Shown one piece after another: positions 1 to 5,194 of a stretch of 5,194 nt of DNA. A model generated the notes under the pieces. The model saw only the letters and a list, made by a program, of their open reading frames with translations. It was not told the origin of the DNA and made no database searches. How positions within the stretch are numbered: position 1 is the first letter of the stretch; the number at the start of each line of letters is the position of its first letter. The position numbers were made by a program, and so were the translations under genes. This DNA comes from Methanomassiliicoccaceae archaeon (GTDB lineage Archaea; Thermoplasmatota; Thermoplasmata; Methanomassiliicoccales; Methanomethylophilaceae): positions 1 to 5,194 of the forward strand of contig JAIRTZ010000094.1 in NCBI GenBank assembly GCA_031254685.1, in the 5' to 3' direction.

Positions 1-87
1 AAGGACGCGAAGAAGGAACCGGCCAAGGACGCGAAGAAGGACGCACCCGCCAAGGACGCCAAGGACGCGAAGAAGGACGCCAAGCCG
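1..87 (+). repeat. In-frame low-complexity repeat coding Lys/Ala/Asp in eL32
   Basis: The 17-mer AAGGACGCGAAGAAGGA occurs exactly at 1, 25 and 61. The spacings of 24 and 36 bases keep the reading frame and are multiples of a 12-base unit (roughly K-D-A-K). It codes for KDAKK modules separated by short E/P/A or D/A/P spacers. The array touches the window edge and probably continues upstream. Such arrays arise by slippage or unequal exchange and give a disordered peptide. Confidence 0.85.
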
Positions 88-531
88 GTCGAGATAGTCG
101 ATCCGGAAGAGGATAAGGACGCGTACGTCGTGAAGGCGAAGCCGGAACTTGACGATGCGACGGAGGATGCGCTCGCGAAGAGGGCATTGATAAGCGGACG
201 CAGGCCCGCCTTCAAGAGGCAGGAATGGTTCAGGTACGCGAAGCTCGGCGACAGCTGGAGAAGGCCGAAGGGCATTCATTCGAAGATGAAGCGCAAGCTC
301 GCGCGCCGCCCGCCCGTAGTTGTGATCGGATACCGCGGCCCCGCGATAGCGAGGGGTCTGCACCCGTCCGGATTCGAGGAAGTTCCCGTAGCGAACATCA
401 ACGATCTTGACGGAGTCGATCCGAAGACGCAGGCGGTACGCATAGGCGGCACCGTCGGCACAAAGAAGAGGATAATGATAGAGGACCGCGCCGAGGAGCT
501 CGGCATACGCGTTCTCAACAGGATGGTGTGA
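1..531 (+). CDS. rpl32e: Large-subunit ribosomal protein eL32 (L32e), 5'-truncated by window edge
   Basis: A structural protein of the 50S subunit that binds 23S rRNA; the family is restricted to archaea and eukaryotes. The frame is open from base 1, so the true start lies upstream; the GTG at 130 (residue 44 of the visible part) is an internal valine. 176 residues are visible. Residues 1-29 are a Lys/Ala/Asp low-complexity stretch and about 30-60 form an acidic linker. The conserved core runs from about 67 to 176: RRPAFKRQEWFRYAKL, then SWRRPKGIHSKMKRK, then VVIGYRGPAIARGLHPSGFEEV, and near the end IGGTVGTKKR, all typical of the archaeal protein. The core is about the length of a compact archaeal eL32, so the N-terminal part is an added extension. 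The TGA at 529-531 lies 2 bases before the rpl19e ATG. Identification is firm; the full extension length is unknown. Confidence 0.95.
   Translation, partial: KDAKKEPAKDAKKDAPAKDAKDAKKDAKPVEIVDPEEDKDAYVVKAKPELDDATEDALAKRALISGRRPAFKRQEWFRYAKLGDSWRRPKGIHSKMKRKLARRPPVVVIGYRGPAIARGLHPSGFEEVPVANINDLDGVDPKTQAVRIGGTVGTKKRIMIEDRAEELGIRVLNRMV
521..528 (+). promoter_or_regulatory. Ribosome binding site deciding the eL19 start
   Basis: GGATGGTG inside the last codons of rpl32e matches the GGTG part of the archaeal anti-Shine-Dalgarno target and ends 5 bases before the ATG at 534. A GTG start at 528 would add Met-Asn and overlap this site, so ATG 534 is preferred. It also gives the N terminus MDLSNQRR, which is usual for archaeal eL19. 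Confidence 0.6.
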
Positions 532-533
532 AC

Positions 534-989
534 ATGGATCTCAGCAACCAGAGAAGAATGGCCGCGGAGGTCCTCAAATGCGGCGAGAACCGCGTCTGGA
601 TAGACCCGGACAAGATAGAGGAGGCGGCCGACTGCATCACACGCGCCGACATACGCACGGCGATAGCATCCGGGCTCATAAAGGCGAAGCCGAAGCAGGG
701 CATATCCAAAGCGCGCGCGAAGCACATACAGGAGCAGAAGTCCAAAGGTAAGCGCAAGGGACCGGGAAGCAGGAAGGGAACGATAAACGCCCGCCTGCCG
801 AACAAGAGGCGCTGGATCTCTACGATACGCCCGATACGCGACGAGCTGAAGACACTGCGCGACGAAGGGAAGATAACGCCGTCGGTGTACCGCATGTACT
901 ACCGTAAGGCAAAGGGCGGCGTCTATAAGAGCCGCAGGAACATAAGGCAGCATATGGCAGCCGCAGGGCATCTCAAGGAGGAGATCTGA
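534..989 (+). CDS. rpl19e: Large-subunit ribosomal protein eL19 (L19e)
   Basis: A 50S protein of the archaeal/eukaryotic eL19 family, which in archaea contacts 23S rRNA near the peptide exit side and, in eukaryotes, takes part in a bridge between subunits. The product from ATG 534 is 151 residues, the normal archaeal length. Family signatures are visible in order: MDLSNQRRMAAEVLKCG at the start, NRVWIDP near 20, the alternating helix KIEEAADCITRADIRTAI, then GLIKAKPKQGISKARAK. A basic stretch follows, KGKRKGPGSRKGTINARLP (about 72-90), then the long helical arm ending YYRKAKGGVYKSRRNIR. No residue looks missing and no frame disruption is seen. Its TGA overlaps the ATG of the next gene by one base (TGATG at 987-991), which favours coupled translation. 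An alternative GTG at 528 is possible but less likely. Confidence 0.96.
   Translation: MDLSNQRRMAAEVLKCGENRVWIDPDKIEEAADCITRADIRTAIASGLIKAKPKQGISKARAKHIQEQKSKGKRKGPGSRKGTINARLPNKRRWISTIRPIRDELKTLRDEGKITPSVYRMYYRKAKGGVYKSRRNIRQHMAAAGHLKEEI
975..983 (+). promoter_or_regulatory. Strong Shine-Dalgarno for uL18
   Basis: AAGGAGGAG ends 5 bases before the ATG at 989. It lies within the last codons of rpl19e and supports reinitiation at the overlapping TGATG junction. Confidence 0.75.
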
Positions 990-1696
990 TGGCGACCGGA
1001 CCAAGATATAAAGTACCGTTCCGCAGAAGAAGGGACAACCGCACAGACTACTACAAACGCAAGAGACTGCTGGCCGGCGGAGAGCTCAGGGCAGTGGTAA
1101 GAAGATCGTCAAGGAACGTAACGATACAGTTCGCGAAGTTCGGAATGGACGGCGACAGCATCCTGACCGCGTCGACATCCGCGGAGCTCAAGGCGTTCGG
1201 ATGGGAGCACGCGTGCTCCAACATACCCGCCGCATACCTTACGGGGTACCTGGCGGGCACGAAGGCAAAGAAGGCCGGTATCGGAAAAGCGGTATTGGAC
1301 ATAGGGATGCAGACACCGGCGAAGGGCGCCGTACTGTTCGCGGCGCTCTCGGGGATACTCGATGCGGGCGTCGACGTACCGCACGGCGATGTGCTTCCGA
1401 CTGACGAAAGGTTATTCGGGGATCACATCGGCGGAGGTCTCGAGGCGGACGTCAACAGCGTCCGCGTCGCGATAGGCGGCGAGAAGCGCGAACGTAAGCA
1501 GGCGGTAAAACCGAAGACGGCCGACGCGAAGAAAGCGGCGTCCAAGATACCCGAGAGGCCCGCGGCCAAGAAAGGGGACGCAAAAGCGGCCCCGGCCAAG
1601 GGGGACGCGAAAGCACCCGCGGCAAAGAAAGGGGATGCGAAAGCGCCAGCCAAGGATGCGAAAGCGCCGGCAAAGAAGAAGAAGGAGGCTGAATAA
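989..1696 (+). CDS. rpl18: Large-subunit ribosomal protein uL18 (L18p) with repetitive C-terminal tail
   Basis: This protein binds 5S rRNA and anchors it in the central protuberance of the 50S subunit. The product is 235 residues. The core, about 1-165, has the archaeal N terminus [20 protein letters not shown] (4-23), followed by the RNA-binding region with [13 protein letters not shown] (36-48). Then come [14 protein letters not shown] (85-98), [20 protein letters not shown] (101-120) and [21 protein letters not shown] (127-147). From about 166 the sequence becomes a Lys/Ala/Pro/Asp/Gly tail (166-235), roughly 70 residues beyond the conserved fold, ending in a lysine cluster and EAE. The tail is strongly basic and surely disordered. 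The start is fixed by a strong Shine-Dalgarno and by the conserved N terminus. TAA 1694-1696 is followed after 1 base by the uS5 ATG. The tail resembles the eL32 extension in this operon; its function is unknown to me. Confidence 0.95.
   Translation: MATGPRYKVPFRRRRDNRTDYYKRKRLLAGGELRAVVRRSSRNVTIQFAKFGMDGDSILTASTSAELKAFGWEHACSNIPAAYLTGYLAGTKAKKAGIGKAVLDIGMQTPAKGAVLFAALSGILDAGVDVPHGDVLPTDERLFGDHIGGGLEADVNSVRVAIGGEKRERKQAVKPKTADAKKAASKIPERPAAKKGDAKAAPAKGDAKAPAAKKGDAKAPAKDAKAPAKKKKEAE
1565..1675 (+). repeat. In-frame [12 protein letters not shown] repeats in the uL18 tail
   Basis: Four related units are seen at residues 193-200 (AKKGDAKA), 203-209 (AKGDAKA), 212-219 (AKKGDAKA) and 221-226 (AKDAKA), separated by A/P. 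Units 1 (1565-1588) and 3 (1622-1645) differ at 3 of 24 bases, all at third codon positions and all silent. The DNA has therefore drifted while the peptide stayed the same, which hints that the peptide repeat is kept by selection. Confidence 0.85.
1682..1688 (+). promoter_or_regulatory. Shine-Dalgarno deciding the uS5 start
   Basis: AAGGAGG ends 9 bases before ATG 1698. The frame is open further upstream to an ATG at 1635, but that region is the out-of-frame shadow of the uL18 tail. The conserved uS5 sequence begins at 1698. Confidence 0.75.
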
Positions 1697-1697
1697 G

Positions 1698-2369
1698 ATG
1701 GATTGGATCCCTAAGACAAGACTGGGACAGATGGTCCTCAACGGCGAGATCACGACGATGAGCAACGCCCTCGCCACGAAATTGCCGTTGCGCGAGGCCG
1801 AGATCGTCGATATCCTCTTACCGGACCTGAAGGATGAGGTCATAGACCTCAACATGGTGCAGAGGATGACCGACTCCGGCCGAAGAGTGAGATTCGCGGT
1901 GACGTGCGTGGTCGGCAACGGCGACGGGTTCGTAGGTGTTGGCCGTGCGAAAGGAAAAGAGGTCGGTCCGACCATAAGAAAGGCGATCGACAACGCGAAA
2001 CTGAACATAATAGAGATAAAGAGGGGCTGCGGCTCCTGGGAATGCGGATGCGGGCAGCCTCATTCGCTACCCTTCGAGGTCCAGGGAGAATGCGGTTCCG
2101 TCATCGTGACGCTGAAACCGGCGCCCCGCGGCATATCGTTGGCCGTTGGCGACGTAGCGAAAAGTTTGCTCACGCTGGCCGGCGTACGCGACTCGTGGGG
2201 CTTCGCGAGAGGCAACACGAAGACGAAGGTGAACTACGCATTGGCGACATTCGAAGCGCTGAAAGAAACGACACGCGTCCGCGTGACCGACTCGCAGAGG
2301 GACAAACTGAACATAGTCTCCGGCGCCGTCGGCATCCGGGTCGCAGAGACCGACGTCAGGAGGGAATGA
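1698..2369 (+). CDS. rps5: Small-subunit ribosomal protein uS5 (S5p)
   Basis: A 30S protein near the mRNA entry channel and decoding region, involved in translational accuracy. From ATG 1698 the product is 223 residues, normal for archaea. The N-terminal segment [11 protein letters not shown] (3-13) is the archaeal form. The S5 double-stranded-RNA-binding domain covers about 51-107, with [20 protein letters not shown] and [20 protein letters not shown]. Next is the archaeal insert [17 protein letters not shown] (110-126), with Cys111, Cys116, Cys118 and His122. The C-terminal domain follows, with [20 protein letters not shown] (139-158) and [20 protein letters not shown] (162-181). The cysteine cluster is typical of archaeal uS5; metal binding cannot be judged here. 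TGA 2367-2369 is one base from the uL30 ATG. All key regions are intact. Confidence 0.97.
   Translation: MDWIPKTRLGQMVLNGEITTMSNALATKLPLREAEIVDILLPDLKDEVIDLNMVQRMTDSGRRVRFAVTCVVGNGDGFVGVGRAKGKEVGPTIRKAIDNAKLNIIEIKRGCGSWECGCGQPHSLPFEVQGECGSVIVTLKPAPRGISLAVGDVAKSLLTLAGVRDSWGFARGNTKTKVNYALATFEALKETTRVRVTDSQRDKLNIVSGAVGIRVAETDVRRE
2358..2364 (+). promoter_or_regulatory. Strong Shine-Dalgarno for uL30
   Basis: AGGAGGG ends 6 bases before ATG 2371 and lies within the last codons of uS5 (ending VRRE), fixing the uL30 start. Confidence 0.75.
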
Positions 2370-2370
2370 G

Positions 2371-2832
2371 ATGTTCGCCGTGATACGCGTACGCGGACAG
2401 GCCGACGTCAACGTCGACGTCCGCAGGACGATGGAACTGATGAATCTGACGAGGGTGAACCATTGCGTTCTGATACCCGATAACGATGTTACCAAGGGAA
2501 TGCTGCAGAAGGCGAAGGACTACATCACTTGGGGCGAAGTGAACGCTGAAACGCTGACACAAATGATAACCGTGCGCGGAAGGCTCTCCGGGGACGCCGC
2601 GATAACGGACGAATACCTGAAAGCGAACACCGAGTTCGCGACGGTCGCCGAAATGGCCGCCGCCGTGATCGGCAGCGGATACAGGATGAAAGACGCCGAG
2701 GGTGCGAAAGCGGTGTTCCGCCTCCACCCGCCGGCGAAAGGCTACAAAGGTATCAAGCGCTCATTCCGCAACGGCGGGGCGCTGGGGTACCGCGGTGATG
2801 CGATCAACGAACTGATCGCAAGGATGCTGTGA
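2371..2832 (+). CDS. rpl30: Large-subunit ribosomal protein uL30 (L30p)
   Basis: A 50S protein contacting 23S rRNA. The product is 153 residues, the usual archaeal length and far longer than the roughly 60-residue bacterial form, because archaeal uL30 carries a C-terminal extension. The ferredoxin-like L30 fold is at the N terminus: FAVIRVRGQADVNVDVRRTM (2-21), then LMNLTRVNHCVLIPDNDVTKGML (23-45) and KDYITWGEVN (49-58). The archaeal extension includes LTQMITVRGRL (62-72) and the tail FRLHPPAKGYKGIKRSFRNGGALGYRGDAINELI (116-149), typical of the family. The start is set by a strong Shine-Dalgarno. The TGA at 2830-2832 lies 4 bases before the uL15 ATG. Nothing is truncated or odd. Confidence 0.96.
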   Translation: MFAVIRVRGQADVNVDVRRTMELMNLTRVNHCVLIPDNDVTKGMLQKAKDYITWGEVNAETLTQMITVRGRLSGDAAITDEYLKANTEFATVAEMAAAVIGSGYRMKDAEGAKAVFRLHPPAKGYKGIKRSFRNGGALGYRGDAINELIARML

Positions 2833-2833
2833 T
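2829..2833 (+). promoter_or_regulatory. Weak ribosome binding site for uL15
   Basis: GTGAT, spanning the uL30 stop codon, can pair with the AUCAC part of the archaeal 16S rRNA 3' end and sits 3 bases before ATG 2837. AAGGA at 2820-2824 is an alternative but its 12-base spacing is long. The site is weaker than those for uL18, uS5 and uL30, so this gene may rely more on coupling to uL30. Confidence 0.35.
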
Positions 2834-2836
2834 AAC

Positions 2837-3259
2837 ATGCCAAGCAGAACAAAGAAGTTCAGGGGGCTCAGGACGCACGGCCGCGGGAAGAAGGCCGGAA
2901 GGGGAGCGGGTATAATCGGAGGGCACGGCAACGCGGGTCTCGGGAAGCACGAGAGGCTGCACATGCTCAAATTCGATCCCGACCACTTCGGAAGGCGCGG
3001 ATTCAAGAGGCCGCAGTGCGTGGTTTCGGCCAATAGGATTATCAACATCAAAGAGATGTTGGAACAGCTAGAACGCTATGTCGAACTCGGTTTCGCCAAA
3101 AAGGAGGGCAGCGGATTCGCGGTGGATCTGACCGGGGCGGGCATAGATAAGCTGTTAGGGAAAGGCGACATTAATATTGCAGTGATTGTTACGGTATCTC
3201 AGATATCCGCTCAGGCACGCGATAAGATAGTCGCGTCCGGCGGTTCGGTTGCAGAGTAA
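2837..3259 (+). CDS. rpl15: Large-subunit ribosomal protein uL15 (L15p)
   Basis: A 50S assembly protein whose long basic N-terminal arm threads through 23S rRNA. The product is 140 residues, within the archaeal range. The arm, about 1-60, is rich in Gly, Arg, Lys and His: KKFRGLRTHGRGKKAGRGAG (6-25) and GGHGNAGLGKHERLHMLKF (28-46), then HFGRRGFKRPQ (50-60), as in archaeal and eukaryotic homologues. The globular part is about 61-140, with INIKEML (69-75) and the C-terminal L15 signature AGIDKLLGKGDINIAVIVTV...SAQARDKIVASGG (101-136). It ends with TAA 3257-3259, 12 bases before secY, the widest gap in the window. The last third is locally richer in A and T than the preceding genes. Confidence 0.96.
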   Translation: MPSRTKKFRGLRTHGRGKKAGRGAGIIGGHGNAGLGKHERLHMLKFDPDHFGRRGFKRPQCVVSANRIINIKEMLEQLERYVELGFAKKEGSGFAVDLTGAGIDKLLGKGDINIAVIVTVSQISAQARDKIVASGGSVAE

Positions 3260-3260
3260 C

Positions 3261-3266
3261 GGGGAA
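3261..3266 (+). promoter_or_regulatory. Weak ribosome binding site for secY
   Basis: GGGGAA in the 12-base gap ends 5 bases before ATG 3272. It is only a partial Shine-Dalgarno match, but placement is right. The conserved SecY N terminus agrees with this start. Confidence 0.45.
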
Positions 3267-3271
3267 ATAAA

Positions 3272-4807
3272 ATGGAGGAGAACAAAAGCCTGCTGTATAG
3301 GTTCAAACCTATCGCTGACAGGCTGCCTGCCGTCACCAAGCCGGAAGGCCACGTGCACTTCAGAACGAAGATGATGTGGGTCGTCGTGATCCTCATCATA
3401 TACTTCGTGATGACAAACATCTACATCTACGGACTGGATCAGGAAAAGACATTGGACCTTTTCGCCCAGTACAGGACGATCATGGCCGGCGCGTCAGGTT
3501 CGCTCCTGCAGCTCGGGATAGGTCCCATAGTCACCGCATCGATCATCATGCAGCTGTTCGTAGGCGCGAAGATAATAAAATTGGACCTTACGAACAAGGA
3601 GGACAAGGGATGCTACCAGTCCTTCCTGAAGTTACTAGTCATAATCATAATCGTCGTGGAGGCGGTGCCGCAGGTGTTCGGCTATCTGATACCGTCGGCG
3701 AACTTCGAATCGGCGTTCGGGTCCGGCGGGGCGAAGATGCTGATAATACTTCAGCTGTTCGTGGGATCGTACATCGTGTTCCTCATGGACGAGGTGATCT
3801 CCAAATGGGGCATAGGCAGCGGTATCTCGTTATTTATCGCTGCGGGAGTGTCCGAAGCGCTCTTCACGGGGACGGTGAACTGGAATCCCGTGAGCGAAGG
3901 CGCTGTAAGTATGAGCAATCTGCCCGCGGGCACGATACCGAAGACGATATACCTTCTCGGGAACATGAGCTCCGGCGAAATGGCCAACGGAGGTTACGAA
4001 TTATTGATGCTGGGAGGCCCCAACCCTCTCATCGCGCTCATAGGCACCATAGGGATCTTCCTGGTGGTCGCCTACTTGGAGTCAACGCGGATCGAGCTGC
4101 CGCTGTCACACGGGAGCGCCAGAGGCGCGCGCGGACGTTATCCTATAAAGTTAATTTACGCGAGCAACATCCCTGTGATACTGATGGCGGCATTACTGGC
4201 GAACATCAGCATGTTCGCGCTGCTGTTCTATACGAACCCGACGCTCAGCGGCATACCTTTGCTAGGGCATAATGACCTCATAGGTTATTTCGCCGAAGGT
4301 ACTACCCATGCGGCGGGAGGCTTCGCATGGTATGTGTCCGCGCCCACCGGGCTTACGTCTTGGCTGTTGCCGATACTGGATCCGGTGAATTACGGGGATA
4401 CCATGCACGGTCCCATACAGCAGATAATGCGAATTATCATTTATTTCACCGTTATGGTGCTGGGTTCCATAATGTTCGCGAGGTTCTGGATATCCACAAC
4501 GAACATGGGCGCCGAGTCCGTAGCGAATCAGATACAGAGGAGCGGTATGCAGATACCCGGGTTCCGCCGCGATCCCAGGGTGCTGCGCAGGGTGCTTGAT
4601 CGGTACATCCCGATCGTGACCGTACTGTCGGGTGCGATAGTGGGAGCTCTGGCCGCAGGTGCGGACCTTATCGGTACGACAGGTAACGCATCGGGCACGG
4701 GCGTATTGCTGACCGTAGGTATATTGATACAATTCTACGAGGCCATGGGCCGCGAGCAGATGATGGAGATGCATCCCGTGATGAGAGGATTCTTCGGAGA
4801 GGATTAA
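3272..4807 (+). CDS. secY: Preprotein translocase subunit SecY (Sec61 alpha)
   Basis: The channel subunit of the SecYEG/Sec61 translocon in the cytoplasmic membrane, through which proteins are exported or inserted, usually from ribosomes. The product is 511 residues, longer than the compact 436-residue Methanocaldococcus protein. Ten membrane segments can be placed: about 34-53, 79-98, 118-140, 154-172, 182-198, 250-269, 297-320, 383-406, 446-468 and 475-490. Family motifs are the plug/TM2 region GASGSLLQLGIGPIVTASII (73-92), the TM5 start KWGIGSGISLFIAAG (178-192), the ribosome-binding cytosolic loop RIELPLSHGSARGARGRYPI (273-292), the second cytosolic loop GFRRDPRVLRRVLDRYIP (430-447) and TM10 GTGVLLTVGI (475-484). 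The extra length lies mainly in extracellular loops, TM5-TM6 (199-249) and TM7-TM8 (321-382). It is very probably cotranscribed with uL15, which is the classical arrangement. Confidence 0.97.
   Translation: MEENKSLLYRFKPIADRLPAVTKPEGHVHFRTKMMWVVVILIIYFVMTNIYIYGLDQEKTLDLFAQYRTIMAGASGSLLQLGIGPIVTASIIMQLFVGAKIIKLDLTNKEDKGCYQSFLKLLVIIIIVVEAVPQVFGYLIPSANFESAFGSGGAKMLIILQLFVGSYIVFLMDEVISKWGIGSGISLFIAAGVSEALFTGTVNWNPVSEGAVSMSNLPAGTIPKTIYLLGNMSSGEMANGGYELLMLGGPNPLIALIGTIGIFLVVAYLESTRIELPLSHGSARGARGRYPIKLIYASNIPVILMAALLANISMFALLFYTNPTLSGIPLLGHNDLIGYFAEGTTHAAGGFAWYVSAPTGLTSWLLPILDPVNYGDTMHGPIQQIMRIIIYFTVMVLGSIMFARFWISTTNMGAESVANQIQRSGMQIPGFRRDPRVLRRVLDRYIPIVTVLSGAIVGALAAGADLIGTTGNASGTGVLLTVGILIQFYEAMGREQMMEMHPVMRGFFGED
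4799..4803 (+). promoter_or_regulatory. Ribosome binding site for the DUF106 gene
   Basis: GAGGA within the final codons of secY ends 5 bases before ATG 4809. The stop of secY and this ATG are one base apart, so coupled translation is likely. Confidence 0.5.
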
Positions 4808-4808
4808 A

Positions 4809-5194
4809 ATGGCAGAACAAGGTATGGGCGGAGGTCCGATGGGCGCTAAACCGCCGCAGAAATCGCAGATGCTGTTCATGCTGCTTTCGCTGGCGCTGAT
4901 GATGTGCATGTTCATACCCGGCGTAAGGAGCATCGTGGGCGGCGCAGTGGGCGTTGTGTTCGAGCCGCTGATAGGTTTCGGCGGCAAATATATCGTGATC
5001 ACGCTGGTGCTCGCGGGAATGATCATGATCGGCGTGAGCACGATCATCCGTTCGCTGCTTGTCGACACCATGACGCAGACCAGGAATCAAAGGGAAATGA
5101 GCGCGTTCAACGCCGAGCTCCGCAAAGCGAGGATGGAGAACAATCTGTACAAGATAAAGAAGCTCACGGAGATGCAGCCCGCCATGATGTCGAA
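4809..5194 (+). CDS. DUF106/EMC3-like membrane insertase (YidC/Oxa1 superfamily), 3'-truncated
   Basis: A putative archaeal insertase for membrane proteins. DUF106 proteins belong to the YidC/Oxa1/EMC3/GET1 superfamily and are thought to act beside the ribosome and SecY. The visible 128 residues begin at ATG 4809 and run off the window end, so the later membrane segments are not seen. Residues 1-19 are a Gly/Pro/Gln-rich leader. A Met-rich hydrophobic segment is at about 20-37 (KSQMLFMLLSLALMMCMFIP is its centre). A second membrane segment is at about 60-83 (YIVITLVLAGMIMIGVSTII). It is followed by a charged helix, about 87-123, containing NQREMSAFNAELRKARMENN, then KIKKLTEMQPAMM (115-127). 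This is the cytosolic coiled-coil and methionine-rich region typical of DUF106. In many archaea the gene follows secY and adenylate kinase; here it follows secY directly. Family assignment is from recall of motifs, not a search. Confidence 0.85.
   Translation, partial: MAEQGMGGGPMGAKPPQKSQMLFMLLSLALMMCMFIPGVRSIVGGAVGVVFEPLIGFGGKYIVITLVLAGMIMIGVSTIIRSLLVDTMTQTRNQREMSAFNAELRKARMENNLYKIKKLTEMQPAMMS

Larger units (their letters stand above)
1..5194 (+). other. Archaeal spc-type ribosomal protein / secY operon (partial)
   Basis: Eight genes on one strand are spaced by +2, -1, +1, +1, +4, +12 and +1 bases, with no room for separate promoters or terminators between them except possibly inside coding sequence. 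The order eL32-eL19-uL18-uS5-uL30-uL15-SecY is the standard archaeal arrangement; the bacterial spc operon lacks eL32 and eL19. The operon promoter and the upstream genes (expected uL5, uS14, uS8, uL6) lie outside the window. Confidence 0.9.

Noticed and set aside
1..87. The direct repeats as a CRISPR array or iteron origin
   Set aside because: The repeats are short, keep the reading frame of eL32 and have no spacers of constant size; they encode a low-complexity peptide.
276..1004. Long minus-strand open frame of 242 codons opposite eL32/eL19
   Set aside because: It is antisense to two certain ribosomal protein genes, has no recognisable family and a composition expected from the complement of GC-rich coding DNA.
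999..1016. TATA-like AAGATATAAAGT near the start of uL18
   Set aside because: It encodes the conserved PRYKV residues of uL18 and lies after the start codon of a tightly coupled gene, so it is better explained by codons than by a promoter.
1635..1697. Upstream ATG 1635 as start for uS5
   Set aside because: It would add 21 very basic residues read from the uL18 tail in another frame; ATG 1698 has a Shine-Dalgarno and the conserved N terminus.
1412..2008. Minus-strand open frame of 198 codons opposite the uL18 tail and uS5
   Set aside because: Its Arg/Leu/Phe-rich repeats are simply the complement of the Lys/Ala repeat DNA; no ribosome binding site or family match.
3376..4272. Plus-strand frame of 298 codons inside secY
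   Set aside because: Out-of-frame shadow of secY, rich in Arg and His, with no family signature; SecY itself is unambiguous.
4262..5071. Minus-strand frame of 269 codons opposite secY and the DUF106 gene
   Set aside because: Antisense shadow; covers the junction of two firmly identified genes and has a His/Tyr-rich non-protein-like composition.

Overview
This window is an uninterrupted stretch of an archaeal spc-type ribosomal protein operon, read entirely on the + strand. In order it holds the 3' part of rpl32e, complete rpl19e, uL18, uS5, uL30, uL15 and secY, and the 5' part of a DUF106/EMC3-like membrane protein gene. eL32 and eL19 are found only in archaea and eukaryotes, and every other protein is the archaeal form, so the domain is secure. 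A Methanomassiliicoccales-like member of the Thermoplasmata is my best guess. It rests on GC-rich DNA with heavy use of ATA for isoleucine and AGG for arginine, on the protein sequences, and on the DUF106 gene lying directly after secY. I could not test this by search.

Layout: bases 1-531 encode eL32, whose start lies outside the window. Its N-terminal part is a lysine/alanine/aspartate low-complexity stretch followed by an acidic linker. Bases 534-989 encode eL19. Bases 989-1696 encode uL18 with a C-terminal tail of about 70 residues built from [13 protein letters not shown] repeats. Bases 1698-2369 encode uS5, 2371-2832 uL30, 2837-3259 uL15, 3272-4807 SecY and 4809-5194 (cut by the window end) the DUF106 protein. 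Junctions run from a 1-base overlap to 12 bases, most with clear Shine-Dalgarno sequences, so cotranscription and translational coupling are very likely. No non-coding stretch exceeds 12 bases. I see no RNA gene, mobile element, CRISPR array or terminator.

Functionally, six genes make ribosomal proteins (five of the large subunit, one of the small). The last two make the protein-conducting channel and a putative YidC/Oxa1/EMC3-superfamily insertase, so ribosome production is linked to membrane protein insertion.

I find no previously undescribed system. The points most worth a second look are the similar lysine/alanine/aspartate extensions on eL32 and uL18, the long extracellular loop between TM5 and TM6 of SecY, the lack of adenylate kinase between secY and the DUF106 gene, and an extra hydrophobic segment at the N terminus of the DUF106 protein.
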